A DNA stretch of 64,000 nucleotides, taken from contig JAMKCF010000006.1 in NCBI GenBank assembly GCA_023634235.1, positions 12,628,647-12,692,646 of the forward strand. The letters are read 5' to 3'. The notes below the pieces were generated by a model. That model searched no databases. It worked only from the letters and a program-made list of their open reading frames with translations, and was not told where the DNA came from. The stretch is from Pisaster brevispinus. Its lineage: Eukaryota; Echinodermata; Asteroidea; Forcipulatida; Asteriidae. Shown here piece after piece: positions 23,701 to 36,800 of the stretch (the first letter of the stretch is position 1; each line of letters opens with the position of its first letter). Position numbers and translations under genes: made by a program.

Positions 23701-26700
23701 TAATAGAATATTTTGAGGGCCTACTAAATATTCATGAGGCCGACACTCTGTTTTCTCAAAATTTGATAGGGTGCAAACCTTAAGGCATCTTGTTACCAAT
23801 TGAATTCCACCCCAGTTTTTCCACAGGACTTGGGGAAGCACCGAGTATGATAAAAAGGTTTAGGGTAAAAAAGAAAGTGGAGAAAAAATAAATCTTTGAT
23901 ATTACCCTTCAAACACTTGAGTTTCCTGCATTTTCTTAGGGAGTCTTCCCCTCTGGCCCCGCTAAGAGTGAATGGAAGCGAGGGGTTGTCTCCCTTCTTC
24001 AGTTCAACACAGATGTAGCCGCCGCCTTCTTCGCATGGTACATCATCCTTGTTGATGCGAGCAGCCAGGTTGTTGAAGACCAGACGGTTTCCAGATTTCA
24101 AGTCACGACTGGCCATCTCACCTGTCAGTGTCTGTCGGTCAAGTGTACGGCGAGAGCCCTGGCCATCTGGGTTGTTGGCCACGTACGTCTCCACTTTCCA
24201 GAGGTTACGGCCGGTGGCGTCACCACTGTTTGGGTTTGAGGTCATGGTGACATCAAAGACTATTTCATCCGTGTCATCATCGATGTTGAAGTCATCTCCA
24301 GAGAGTGTGGTGCTGTCAATGGTTATACCTGAGATAAAGATAATTTTGCCTTGAAAAATACACTCTTCTAGACATTTTACCTCAGAAATGCCAGGAAGGT
24401 TTCAAAACTTGTGGCGTGCCGTGGCCTGGTGGTTTAATGCATTGGACTCAAGTTCTGGTGGCTGAGTCATCAGGATGTGGGTTCGAATCCCAATCATGAC
24501 ACTTGGGTCCCTGAGCAAGACAATTAATTATAATTGCTTCTCTTCACCCAGGGGTAAAATGGGTACCTGTGAGGGCAGAGATGGTTCTTGTGATTGATTT
24601 AGCTTGGTGCCCTACATAATTAGCAGCACAGGCTGTATACTCCTGAGGAAGCTGAAATGGTTTAAAGAATGAAAGAAGTGGCTGAGTAACCAGGGGTAAT
24701 ATTGTTGCAGCACCATGAGCGTCACTGAGTGACAAATTAGAGTGCTATATAAGAAGCCACTATTGTTTTTATTCTTAGTAAAATTACTTACTTACCAGAT
24801 ATTCTTCGCACCAATTGAACAAAAAATAACGTGAATGTGTTTGTAAACTTTTGACAGGCTCATTTGGTTCGAGGTAAGTAAGAAACCAACTCATTTATAA
24901 TGTTTAAACAGACTGACGTCAAAAGTTTCAATTAGAAAAGTATTAAGAAGCCAAAAGTTCAGTTGTATTAAAAAAAAAAAAAAAAAAAAGACAACATAGT
25001 AAAATCACAAACTGGTCTTAACATCATTTTAAGCTACTCTTACCATCACATTTTGTACGGAAACACTTCTTCAGGACGCTCTCATCTGGGACGGCCTCAA
25101 ACTGGAAGTCTGGGTAGGGTCGCTGTCCCTTCTTCAACTCTGCACAGAGATACGGCATCTCAGTGCATGCCAAACCGTTCATGTTGAAGTTGGTGTCTAC
25201 CATACCGAATGGGATGTCTTCCCCAGGGAGTACGTCCTTGTCTTTCTGGTAGTTGTTGAAGACCTCGCTCTGCTCGTTCATGCGGCGGCCAACGCCGTCT
25301 ATGTTGTTGCTTCCATAGAGGGCCATTTGCCAGAGGTCATCTCCATCTGCGCCACCACTGTCTGGCGTGACCTCGGCAGTCACGTCAAAAATGACTCTGT
25401 TGTTGGGCGTGTTCTCCTTCAAGGTTGTATAATCGTTGTCAATGATAGACAGGCCACTTACTTTAACACCTGGAAAGTTAAAAACAATGAATTCTATGTT
25501 TGCCTTACATTTGAACAAAAAACTGCTTAGCAGCGAGAGGCTAAGAAACAGTCAAAAGGCAGCCTGATATGACATTGCTTAAACAGATTCCCCAATCACG
25601 TTTACAATGCTTAGCAAGTTGTTTTTTTTTAGTTGTGCTAAAATATTTGTTTGATTACCTGACAGCTACACAAATTGATTTTATTCTCTTTATTTACACA
25701 TCAATTGTAATTATTGATGATGTGGATCTAAATTCAAAATATAAACTTTTATCAAACCTTTCCTTACCATAGCCCACTTTTGTCATCGCACTCATACCTC
25801 TTCCTTACCTTTGGCAACTTTGGCCGCCCAAGCTTATACACAAAAAATCACTCTAATCTAGTATCTTGCCTACTTTTTGGGTGATAAATTCAAAGGAATA
25901 TGAAGCATTTTAGGTCATATTCGCTTACTTCAACAGCTGTGGCCTATTATTGACCCCTCTATCCCATTTCTTTAAAACATTGTTTTGTAAATTTATGAAC
26001 ATAGGAACAAAAAACGTATGAAATCAGGACTTCCTTGTTCATTCGTATTTACAAACCTTTGCGGCAATCTTCATCTTTACACTTGACAATGGTCTCCTCT
26101 CCAGCAGCTGTCTCAAATCTGAAGTCTGGTTGAGCGCGCAGTCCTTTGGCAAACTCTATACACAAATACTGGTACTCGGATTCACATCCGATCTGCGACA
26201 GGTCGAAGTTGGTGTCGATTCCGTCAAAGGAGAGAGTTTCTCCCCCAAACATGTCGCGGCTTGAAAGGTCTCGGGTCAAGATCTGGCGCTCCATACCAAT
26301 CCTTGGGCCTTTTCCATCTGGTTTGGTCGCACCGAAGATACCAACTCTCCAGAGGGCGTCCCCACTAGCACTGCCGGTGTTAGGTCTGGAATCCACATCC
26401 ACATCCAGCCTAATAGGAGTAGCAACACCGGGTAGAACTGCACCTCTTGGCTCTTCCATACGCCAGTTCATATCCTCAATCACCACACCTGTCAACAGTC
26501 ATTTTAAAAAAGAAAATAAATTATTGCTTCTCCAGCACCACATGCCTAGACATGGCTGATTTGTATAATTTTTAATTATTATTTCATTATCCATATGTTT
26601 TTTCTTCTCACCAACCCCGATCATTTCAAGTTTCTTACCTTTGCACATTTCATCAGTTACCTCCATACAATCTCTGAGTGTCTTTTCATTATTGGGGACG

Positions 26701-29700
26701 GGAATAAGATCATATTCAACTGATGAGCTTGGGTTACGACTGAACTCTGTACACAAGTACTTGACCTTCTTGCAGTCTAATCCAGTCATGTCATAATCAG
26801 CGTCGATTGTCTGGAAGTTTAGATTGTCCCCTGGATTCGTCAGCTCACGGCTGCTGAAGTAGTCGGAGAGGACCTGCTCTTGCTCAGCGTAGCGTGGCCC
26901 CTGGCCGTTTTCTCTCTCGCTGCCGTACAGGTTCAGACGCCACATGTTACGTCCAAACATGGGTGTGCTGTCCTCTGTGGTCCCCACAGTAGTATCAAAC
27001 TGGACCAGGTTGCTTTGCTTGCCTTCGTAAAGCTCGGCATTTCGAATGTTCGATTCCACACTGTCAACATAAACAGCTGCAAGTGATAAAAGACTACATG
27101 ATCAACTTTCAGTAAATCCAAACTGGTGTCAACTTTTGTTAGCCTTAACCTAGAGTAGTATTTCTATAAACAAATTGTAAAGACAAATATTTCTGCAGTA
27201 ATACCTCTGCACTTTGCAGGCTTGCAGTCGATGATGGACTCCTTTTCATCACTGGTTCTGAATGCATACTGAGGGTTTGGATAATCTCCCTGAGTGAATT
27301 CCAAACAGATGTGTTTGAAATCATTGCAGCCGATATCTTCTATTGGGAAGTTAGTAGCCACATCGTCAAACTGGACAGGGCCACCAGCGGGCAGGGGTCT
27401 AGCCTGGTTGTAGCCATCCAAGATCTGTGAACGCTCAGGCATCCTCTGGCCAGAACCATCTGCATTGCGACTTCCGAAGAGATTCATCTTCCAGAGACCA
27501 GTGCCCTCCAGTTCACGGCTTTCTGGGGTTGTCCGGACCTCTGCGTCGATAGACAGTGGTGTTGGCATTCCGTACTGCATGGCTCCAACCTCATAATTCC
27601 AATCCATATCGGTCAGTGTCACACCTTTGTAAAAACATAGAATACACTAACAATAATACCCAGTTCTTATACAGCACTTTATCACACCCGATGGCATCTC
27701 AAAATGCTCATTATTTGTTCTGCAAGATATGCGCAGCTATGTTTGATATATAAAGACCCATTGATTTACATAGCACCATGTAACAGTTTACAACGTGCTG
27801 TGGCGCAATATGCAGCCAATAAAACCAAGAACACCGGGTGAATTATCACTGCTCTTAACGATAAGAGTACTGGGTTCTTTTGACAGCCGCTGTCTGGCAA
27901 TCGAGCCCTTTTGTGTATTTAATTCTTGTTCCTGTTTGTTGTCCCCCTCAAGTATATTATAACTTCATTGTTTTGTGTAAACTTTTGCTAGAAAGTTCCT
28001 TACAAAGTCTGTTCTTTAACTCATCTGTACAATATTTGGGGTCTCCACTCCACAAGCTGGAGCAATGGGTTCCACCACGTATCCGAAAACTGAACTGAAG
28101 TGAAAAGTGCAGTTTTTGTGGTGTTGATAAAACTTTGTGATACTACTACCTGTAGGCAATATTTTGTTTGCATCAAAACTAATTATCCAACCTTTGCATC
28201 TGTCTCCAAGCTCAGTACAGGAGACGAGAGCCCTCTCATTTGGAATAGCCTCAAAGGTGTAGTCAGGCGTGGCGTCACGATTCTTGCGCAGCTCCGTACA
28301 GAGGTACTTCACATCCTTGCACTGCAGGCCTGTCATGTCAAAGCTCACCTGCGTGTCTCCGAAGGGTAGATCCGAGTCTTCCTCCAGAGTCTGATCCATC
28401 TGGGGCTGGCTGAGGACCTGGGTTTGGTAGCCGAGCTTACGACCTCGGCCCTGGGGGCTTGAGCTACCGTACATACCAACCATCCAGAGGTTTTCTCCGC
28501 TGACTTCGGTGGAGCCATCAGCAGTTATTCCAGTGATGTCCATGACAAGATCATTATTTTGTTTCTCCTCTATGACAGGACCATCTCCTGCAATTTCCGC
28601 CTCCAGACTAGTAAATACAGCACCTATTAATACAAAAATAAAGTAATCAACCTCTCAAGCACTATCATCTTTTCCCAAACCCTTTCGCATACCCCTTTTT
28701 CCACATATTCAGGCAAACTTGAATCCCTGATTCTGATTTGTCAATCCATAGCAACAAGAGAGTGACATCAACCTATATTGTACGACTCATATCAAACCCT
28801 GTTCTAGAATGTGCTGTTCTAACTCTGCGTATGGTGCTATTTGAAGCTACACATCAAGTTTTCTTGAAGATAAATTCGTGATCACAATTCAAATACGCAC
28901 TATATTTGTCCGTATTGCACTCGCACTCGTGTGACAACTAATACTATTAAGTAATAAACCACAAGGGAAACTGTCTGCGTAAATTTTGATAATAAATTTG
29001 ATTATAAATTGATAAGTAATGATGCAAACCGCTCTTTTTGGTGTTGTCAAGAGCAAATACAGCATTTATACCTAATGCGACTAAATCCTCTCAAATAAAA
29101 AAAAATGATGGAGGATTTCTGAGCCACACTTACGTGCTGAACACTTCTGCTTCTTGCAAGATGTGAGGACATCACCAGTTTCTGTGTCAGAGCGGCTCAC
29201 TACCTCAAACTTGTAGTTTGGATTCGGTTCATCGCCCTTGGTGAACTCGGCACAGACGTAGTCGTAGCCGTTGCAGCCGATGGATCCCAATTCAAAATCA
29301 ACCTCTTGATTTCTGATCGGCATAGGGAATCCACCGTCTAATGTGGTTGCGGCACCTGCTGGGTTTAAGGCTTGCTCGACATAACCAAAGCGATCCGTCT
29401 CGCTTCCCTCGGGACTCTTGCTTCCATACATGCCCATACGCCACAGTCCTTCACCTTCCAAGTCACGGCTTCCAGAGCGGGTGATCAGCTCAGCATTGTA
29501 TTTCACTGGTGTTTGTTGGCCGGGGATGGGTTTATCTGCCTTGTATTCCCAATCAAATCTCTCTGCAATTACACCTGAAACCATGATAAGCAATCTAAGA
29601 TTAAATGAATGCTTCAGATGAGTAGGCACATGGTTTTTTTTTTCTTCAAAACTAGTTAAAATTACAGAATACCCAAGTTTTGTTGTTATTCATTTCATCT

Positions 29701-30788
29701 TAAAAACTATTATACACCACACTTATAGATCCACGTCATTTGATTGGTGGAATACACATCACATGTCATACTTTTTTTTGTCATGTTGTTTTACTTTGCC
29801 ATGTTGTTTTTACTTTGTTTAAGCCCCTTTTCGACACTCCAAAACTTAATATAAACTGTAGGAGTCCTATATTGATCAATATAGAATGCTTCGCAGGTAC
29901 GCTTTGCCCATACTAATAGATTTTAGATTGAGTACCATATGTATTGATTGCGTTAGGCATTATTAGTGTGCCCGTAAGTTTGGGCGCCAACACACATATT
30001 GCTATATAGATGCGAAACATGCTTTAACCAGCCAGTCTTAAACAGCTCCAGCTATGTCTTTATCAGCCCTTGAATACCTTCTTTGTATCTTGAAAAAAAT
30101 ATATATATAAATTATTTTAAAAATATCAAATGACAAGAATCTATGTGTGAGGTACATGTATACAAAACAAATATTGGTTGCATTTTATTCACACAATATA
30201 ACAGAGTTTAATCATTCGTTGAAATCTAGACTGTACGATTTCACGAGCTTTTACGAACAAGTCTAGATTTTTCCTTGTGATTATGTTCTTCTATATTATA
30301 CTCATAAATGAATCCAATGTTTATACACTATGGTTATGGCATGCTACAGACCACCATAGCAAACCGCTGTGTTTGGATTGCAGGCCAGTTTGATTAGCCA
30401 AGCATTATTATAAAAGTGGTTTAAAATTCCATCATCTCTTATAACAGAATGTGGCTGGTCTCGGCCGAACGGCCTTGTAAATTGAATTCAAGTTCTGGTG
30501 GCCAAGACACCAGAGAGTGGGTTCGAATCCCATTTGGGACACTTGTTTCCTTGAGCAAGGCACTTTACTATGTATTTACTTCTCATCGCCAAGGAATAAA
30601 TAGATATCTGAGAGGATAGAGTTTGTTGATGTGAATAGTGTCTACCCAATTGACAGCCGGTTCTGCATACTCTTAAGGAGTTGAGGCGGTTTTAAGAATG
30701 CTTAGGGTCTGATGAACAGGGTATAAATAACACAGTAAAGTACTTTGAGGGAGCTTACATGGCTTGAAAGCACATAATAAATACACAC

Positions 30789-30820
<32 letters not shown>

Positions 30821-33800
30821 GAATAAATTGGTTTTTAAAATGTTGAAACAATTTGTCAAACCAACTAGTCTGACTTAAGAAACAGTTATAAGGTACTGGC
30901 CAAGATATCAGTCAAAGTTACTGTTGTTTCTGGTACTTACCTCTGCACATGTCCTCTGGTACATCCATACAATCCCTTAACCTACTCATGTCATCACTTG
31001 GTTCTGGGGTAACCTCAAAGGCGACAGATGAGCTTGGATTACGGCTGAATTCTGTACACAAGAACTTCACTTTCTCACAGTCCAAGTCACTCATGTCAAA
31101 CTGTGTTGAGATGGGTTGGTAGTTTAGAGTAGACCCAGGTTCAGTCAGAGCCCGACTACTGTACGAATTGGTGAGAACTTGCTCCTTCTCGTTGTACTTT
31201 GTGCCGAGACCATCTCCAGTTTCACTACCGTAAAGATTAAGACGCCAGAGATTACGGCCAACCACGGGTCGGCTTTCTTCAGTGGTTTGGACGATGGTAT
31301 CAAAGCGGACATTGTTGGACGATTCGTCTTCAGTGAGTGCCCCACTAATGAGTGTTGAATCCACGTTTGAGACGTACACACCTTTAAGTAGAAAAAAAAC
31401 CAAGTAGACACTGTTCATGATGGCAACTGATTTCAAGGATTCTAAAAACTTTAATTCTTGTTTTATATTCAGTAGTAATTATTTTTTATATCTTATTTCT
31501 GTCTGTTTTATTATGAGCTCCGTTATTTCTCACTTTTTAATGTTTTATTTTTTGTTTCTGTTTGTTTTGGGGGTTTTATTGCGAGGGGGGGGCCCTGCCC
31601 TTTAAATTTCCCTAACCTATTCATACAGTTCAAGGACGTGTTCGAATTGGCGGCTTTGGCTACGGCTGCATCTGGATTGCTGCGTCATCATACATTCAAG
31701 AATAGGAAGTCCTTAACAACACTCTTAGCAACAGTCATAGCCGTTGCTCTAGCCACCAATTTGGATACGGCCTTTCATTTGTAGATCCTTAAGAAATTCT
31801 ATAAATATTGTTCTGTCACATGATCAAGGAAACTAATCCCACAATAAAAAACTGCTGAGTTGTTTCAAAGTTGTTCTCCTGACTCAAACATTTTGCAACT
31901 GTTACTTAAGACACGTTTTCAGTCAAAATTGACATCATACATAATGTTACCCTTGTTGATACAAACCAAAATAAAAGAATTTTGTCTTTAGCTTACATAC
32001 CAACTCTCCAAATAATAAATGTTCTCACCTTTGCATTCTTCTGCTTTACAACTGATCAGTGAATCTTCACCAGTGGCAGTGCCAAATGCGTATGATGGGT
32101 TTGGACTTTCCCCTCTCTCAAATTCCAGGCAGAGATAGCTTAGCTCTCCACAACCCACATCCTCAATGGGGAATGTCGTCGAGATACCTGAGAAGTCCAT
32201 AGGATTGCCAGGAGATATCAATGGCGTGGACTGCGCATCTGCATTCAGGATCTGTGATTTCAAAGGTTTACGCTTGCCAGTGCCGTCCATGTTCTCACTG
32301 CCAAAAATGTTCATTTTCCATAGGCCGGAGCCTTCCAGCTCACTGCTTTCTGGGTCGGTGCCAACAGTAGCGTCAATTGTCAGAGGAGTCGGGACACCAT
32401 ACTTCATCTTTCCAACTTCCCGCTCCCAATTCAAGTCGGTCACTTTCACACCTAGAAATATAGATTTATATTTTGCTCACTATCATGGCAAAAAAACAAA
32501 AACAAATTGTACAAAGAGAAAGAAAGAATGAAAAGAACTGTAGTGCATTTAAGGTGATTACCAGTTACTTGTAAAAACTGTAGTGCATTTAAGGTGATTA
32601 CCAGTTACTTGTAAAAACTGTAGTGCATTTAAGGTGATTACCAGTTACTTGTAGAAACAACACTGCCCTCAAAGGAAATGCCATCAAACAAAAGTCCCCC
32701 AGTCTGGCCATCCAGCCATTGATTACGATAAAGATATGACATATTTTCAACCATGCTACAAACGCTAAAAGCCGAAACAAGTTATCAGACAAAGAAACAA
32801 ACACAGATATAACAGAAGACACCTCCAACTTCAAACATTGTGCAAACATCCAAATGATAATCTTTCATAGTTTCAAACTCAAATATGAGTATGAAGTTCT
32901 CAGCAAATGACAATGGACTTTCCACATCTAGAAAGGTACCCCAACAGAGCACGCCATAATGTACTCCATCAACCGCTCTCTTTTTTATCAAGAACCACTG
33001 CCTTTTGCACAACAATCACAATTTGAAACACAAGCTTTCACTTTGGTCGCTTCACATTCTGAAACAAGAAATTTACCTGCACAAGCTTCAACTGCAGTGC
33101 AGCCTGTCAAGACGCTTTCATCAGGATCTCCTTCCAAAACAAAGCCGGCGTAATCACTACTTAGTTGGGGTTCTTGGTTTTTGTTAAACTTAGCACAGAA
33201 AAACTTGGCCTCTGCACAGCTGTGAGCTGAAAGGTCAGCACTGTAAGTGACACCGTTGAAAGAAAAAAGTTCGGAAGGATCTTTGACCAAGTCCTGGTTT
33301 CGGTGTCTGGGGGTGAGGACCTCTTCCACCCGTGTGCCGGAAAGAACATTAGAACCCATTTCATCACTGCTCATCCACATACTGGCTGTCCAGAGGTTCT
33401 CACCAGCTACATCAGTTGTTTCCTCGGTATCCAAGTAAGATATATCAAGATCCAAAGGAACTTCATTGACAGCAAATTCTTTGAGTACAGTGTTGCCAGC
33501 AATTACTGGCTCGACATCACTAACAAGCATCCTGGCATCACCTTAGTTACAGAGTAGTAAATAAGTCATTACAGTTAAGGGGGATATTCTATCAAAATCT
33601 ACTAAAACTATCACATCGATTTGTTTAAGGGAAATTTATTATTTTACACTTGTACTCTCAAAGTGTTTAAAGGGAAGAGTAAATTAACTCCACCCCTCTA
33701 GTCTTCAATTAACAAATAAACACACCACACAAGCAACCTGTGAAAATAACATGAAATGTGGCAGCCAAATTTCTGTGAGGGGGAAAAAAAAAAAATTTTT

Positions 33801-36800
33801 TTTTTTACATTTTCTCAAGAGTTTTAGTGTATTAATTGTGAAAAAAAAAACCCCAAGCAACGGCGGTTTAGGGGGCCTCAAATGCTTTTTTTCTCCTGTA
33901 CAGTATTCAGACCTAAATATTTTTCTGAAGGATTGGTACTGGTATGAGCATAATCAGTGAACTTTCAGATTGAAACTAATCAATAAATACTTTTGTTAAC
34001 ACGTTGACTGCCGCCTACGAGTACATTCGTAGTAACAGGTGTAACGGATTCTGCCACTACGAGTATACTTGTAGAGAATAAAAGGTCTTTGTTTTGTTAA
34101 TTGAATACACTGGCATCACTGAGAACGCAACAAATACGCTTCTGGCAGTGGTGAGGACATACATCCTTAGAATTTGTATTACAACATGTAGACACCAAAA
34201 AGGTACCTATTTGGTATGCCCGCATGCGCACCACACTTGGCAACACTTGGCAACTGGGAACGCTCTACGAATCTATGACCGGCAGTCAATGTGTTAATTA
34301 CTAACCATGTATTTTGTCTTCGAGGCGGTTTAAGGTACAACCGATAACTTACCTTTACAGAAGGTATTTTCGACACAGCCAGTCAAAACTTCCTCCGTTG
34401 GTTTAGCAGAAAAGTGAAACGTCAAGTAATCTCTTTCCACCTCTGGGTTGGGTCCTTTGTTGAATTTAGCGCAGATGAAGTTGGCTTCTTCACATGTATG
34501 ATCAGTCAAGTCAAAGCGATACCTGATGTCCTGTATGGAGAACCTCCCTCCTGGGTTCTTCTTCAGATCTTGCGACTGCTGTCCTTCAGTGAGGGCCTCC
34601 TCCACCACAGTGCCAGAGAGCTCGCCGGTACCATCTTCATTTTCTGCCATCCACAGCCTCGTCGTCCAAAGTCCTTGTCCAGCAACACTCGTTGCCTCAG
34701 GGTTGAAGGCGTAAATCACATCCAGATCTAGGGGAATCTCACTCTCTTTACCCTGCTCAATCTCCGTATCAGGAGGTATAATTGGAAGCACATCTTCAAC
34801 GGTCACGTCTGAAGAAAACAAAGTGATTGTTGTTAGTATTGTAAGCACTGCTTTCTGAGCCGTGGGGGGATCTACAGGTACCTAGGGTGGAATTCCAACC
34901 ATAATCTTCTGCAATGTCGTAACTAATCTGTTGATTTTGAACAGTGACGAGAGGCAAAACCAAAACAAAAATTTTCTTATGTCTCCGATAAACTTAGAAC
35001 AGCCAAGGAGTCCTGACCATAATTTTTTATGAAGGCCAATGTTTTACAGTTTCACAACAATCCCCCTAAAGACTATTTTGCAAAGCAAACAACTGTGATT
35101 GTCAAGAAACTATCTTGGGCATGCCCGCAATCTATTTTTATAAGCATTATCGTCTATGATATATTTCCAGTGTAGCGCCCTCAGCGATTTCATTTTCGCG
35201 GGGTTCCGTTCACAATATCCTTAGATGAAGACTTAAGATAATCATGTTTATCTTCGTTAACAGGTAATTATGGCTTATCTTACTTATTGCTTACTTTTGC
35301 ATTAATATTGTTTAATCAAACAAAGTATCATCTTAATCTGTTTACCTTCATAGTCTAGGTTGTATATATTTTCTATTAAATCATTGATTTATTGACTTGT
35401 TTGCCATGAATACCGGAGGCAAACTGGAAGCTAGATTTAGACCATTTCCATGTCCTTATTGGGCTCAATGTTTATTGAGCTCAACAAGGTTTAAAATGAA
35501 AGATGAATGGATTCTTCCGAAAACCAATTACAATTATATGGCTTGATGGAAGGTAAGTCTGAGCATTTAAAGATTTCAGCATAAACCCAGAGCTCAATGT
35601 GAGAACCGCTGTTGTCTCGAGGGTTTCAATGATATTTCCAAAGGAAAACGATTTTTAAAACAAGTTTTAAAATAACACCACACATGGGCACAAAGAAAAT
35701 TTCTGAACATCAGTTACTGAACACCAACCCTTGCAGCATTCTCCCTTAGCAGTGGTCCGCTGGCCAAATGCCAGTTAAAACACCTAAGGACCAGTCAAAA
35801 TAATGACCAAGTGGTCTGGCTGGCTAGTTCATTGCTTCCAAAAGTCGCATGCAACCCACTGCCCAAACTGATTACTCATATGTTTTCAAACTGAGGTACC
35901 ATACAAAGTGACGGTATTGAAAGAAAACCCATAAAAGATGCGGACCAGTAAAAAGACTATTGAAATGGACTATTGAAATGTCAAACTAACTGGTCCCCGC
36001 TGGCCAGTCACTAAAAAAGTTAAGGTCAAACCCTGCAAGGTAAGATGGTTAAAGTTTGTTTTTTGTTTTTTTCTTTAGTCACAGTTACTCCTACTCCAGG
36101 GACAAGCTACATTAGATCTTGCACCTTTGGAGTCCAAGAGTAGTTTTATGAGTGATTTACCATAGGGGTGTACAATTTCGTTTAACTAACTGCCCCACAC
36201 ACACATCCAGGGTTTGAGAGACACAAAACCCCATGGGGGAGTGGGGGCAGTCAGGCTGTCAAGGAGACTCTACTCTCAAGGAGTGAGCTCATGCTGGGAC
36301 TGCTGTATCATTCAGATATCCAGGGTTTAGACTCAAGGAGACTTGAACTCTGCTAAGGTTACAAATAATAGCAAAATACATTCCCAGACTATAAATTTGA
36401 CCTGAGAGAGCCAAGGGATGGCATGAAGAACTGTTTCATCCACTCCAGGAGGAAAACAGGGACCATGAAACCACTGATTACCAGAAGTTAGCAGGTGCTG
36501 GCAGGAGCAGCAGCGTTCTGTATGCCCTAGGCACTGGTGTTCTGTACCAGTGCCAATTTCACAGCACTTTTCAGAGTTAGATTTTATTGCATACAGTAAT
36601 TTACATGCTTTGAGGTTTGCAGTAAGCTTGGTCTTGTTACAAGCTTTCCCAAAGTCCAGAGAGATGCTGTTAGAACTTTAAAAAAAAAAAAAAAATTCTT
36701 GTGTAGGCCTATGCACCTGTGCTTGTTTTTTTGTGACATTCAAACCAAGAACTTATAGCAAAAGGGGCAATAGGTCCACAATGGCTATCACAATGGAAAA

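Noticed and set aside
24412..24500. tRNA gene
   Set aside because: A and B boxes are present but the stems do not pair, and the sequence continues into the SINE body. The same holds for the other tRNA-like heads.
26146..26559. 137-codon plus-strand ORF
   Set aside because: Antisense shadow of the SURF9 exon. Similar shadows occur opposite other SURF exons.
28930..29100. An additional exon between SURF5 and SURF6
   Set aside because: AT-rich with stops in all minus-strand frames; the phases of modules 5 and 6 join directly.
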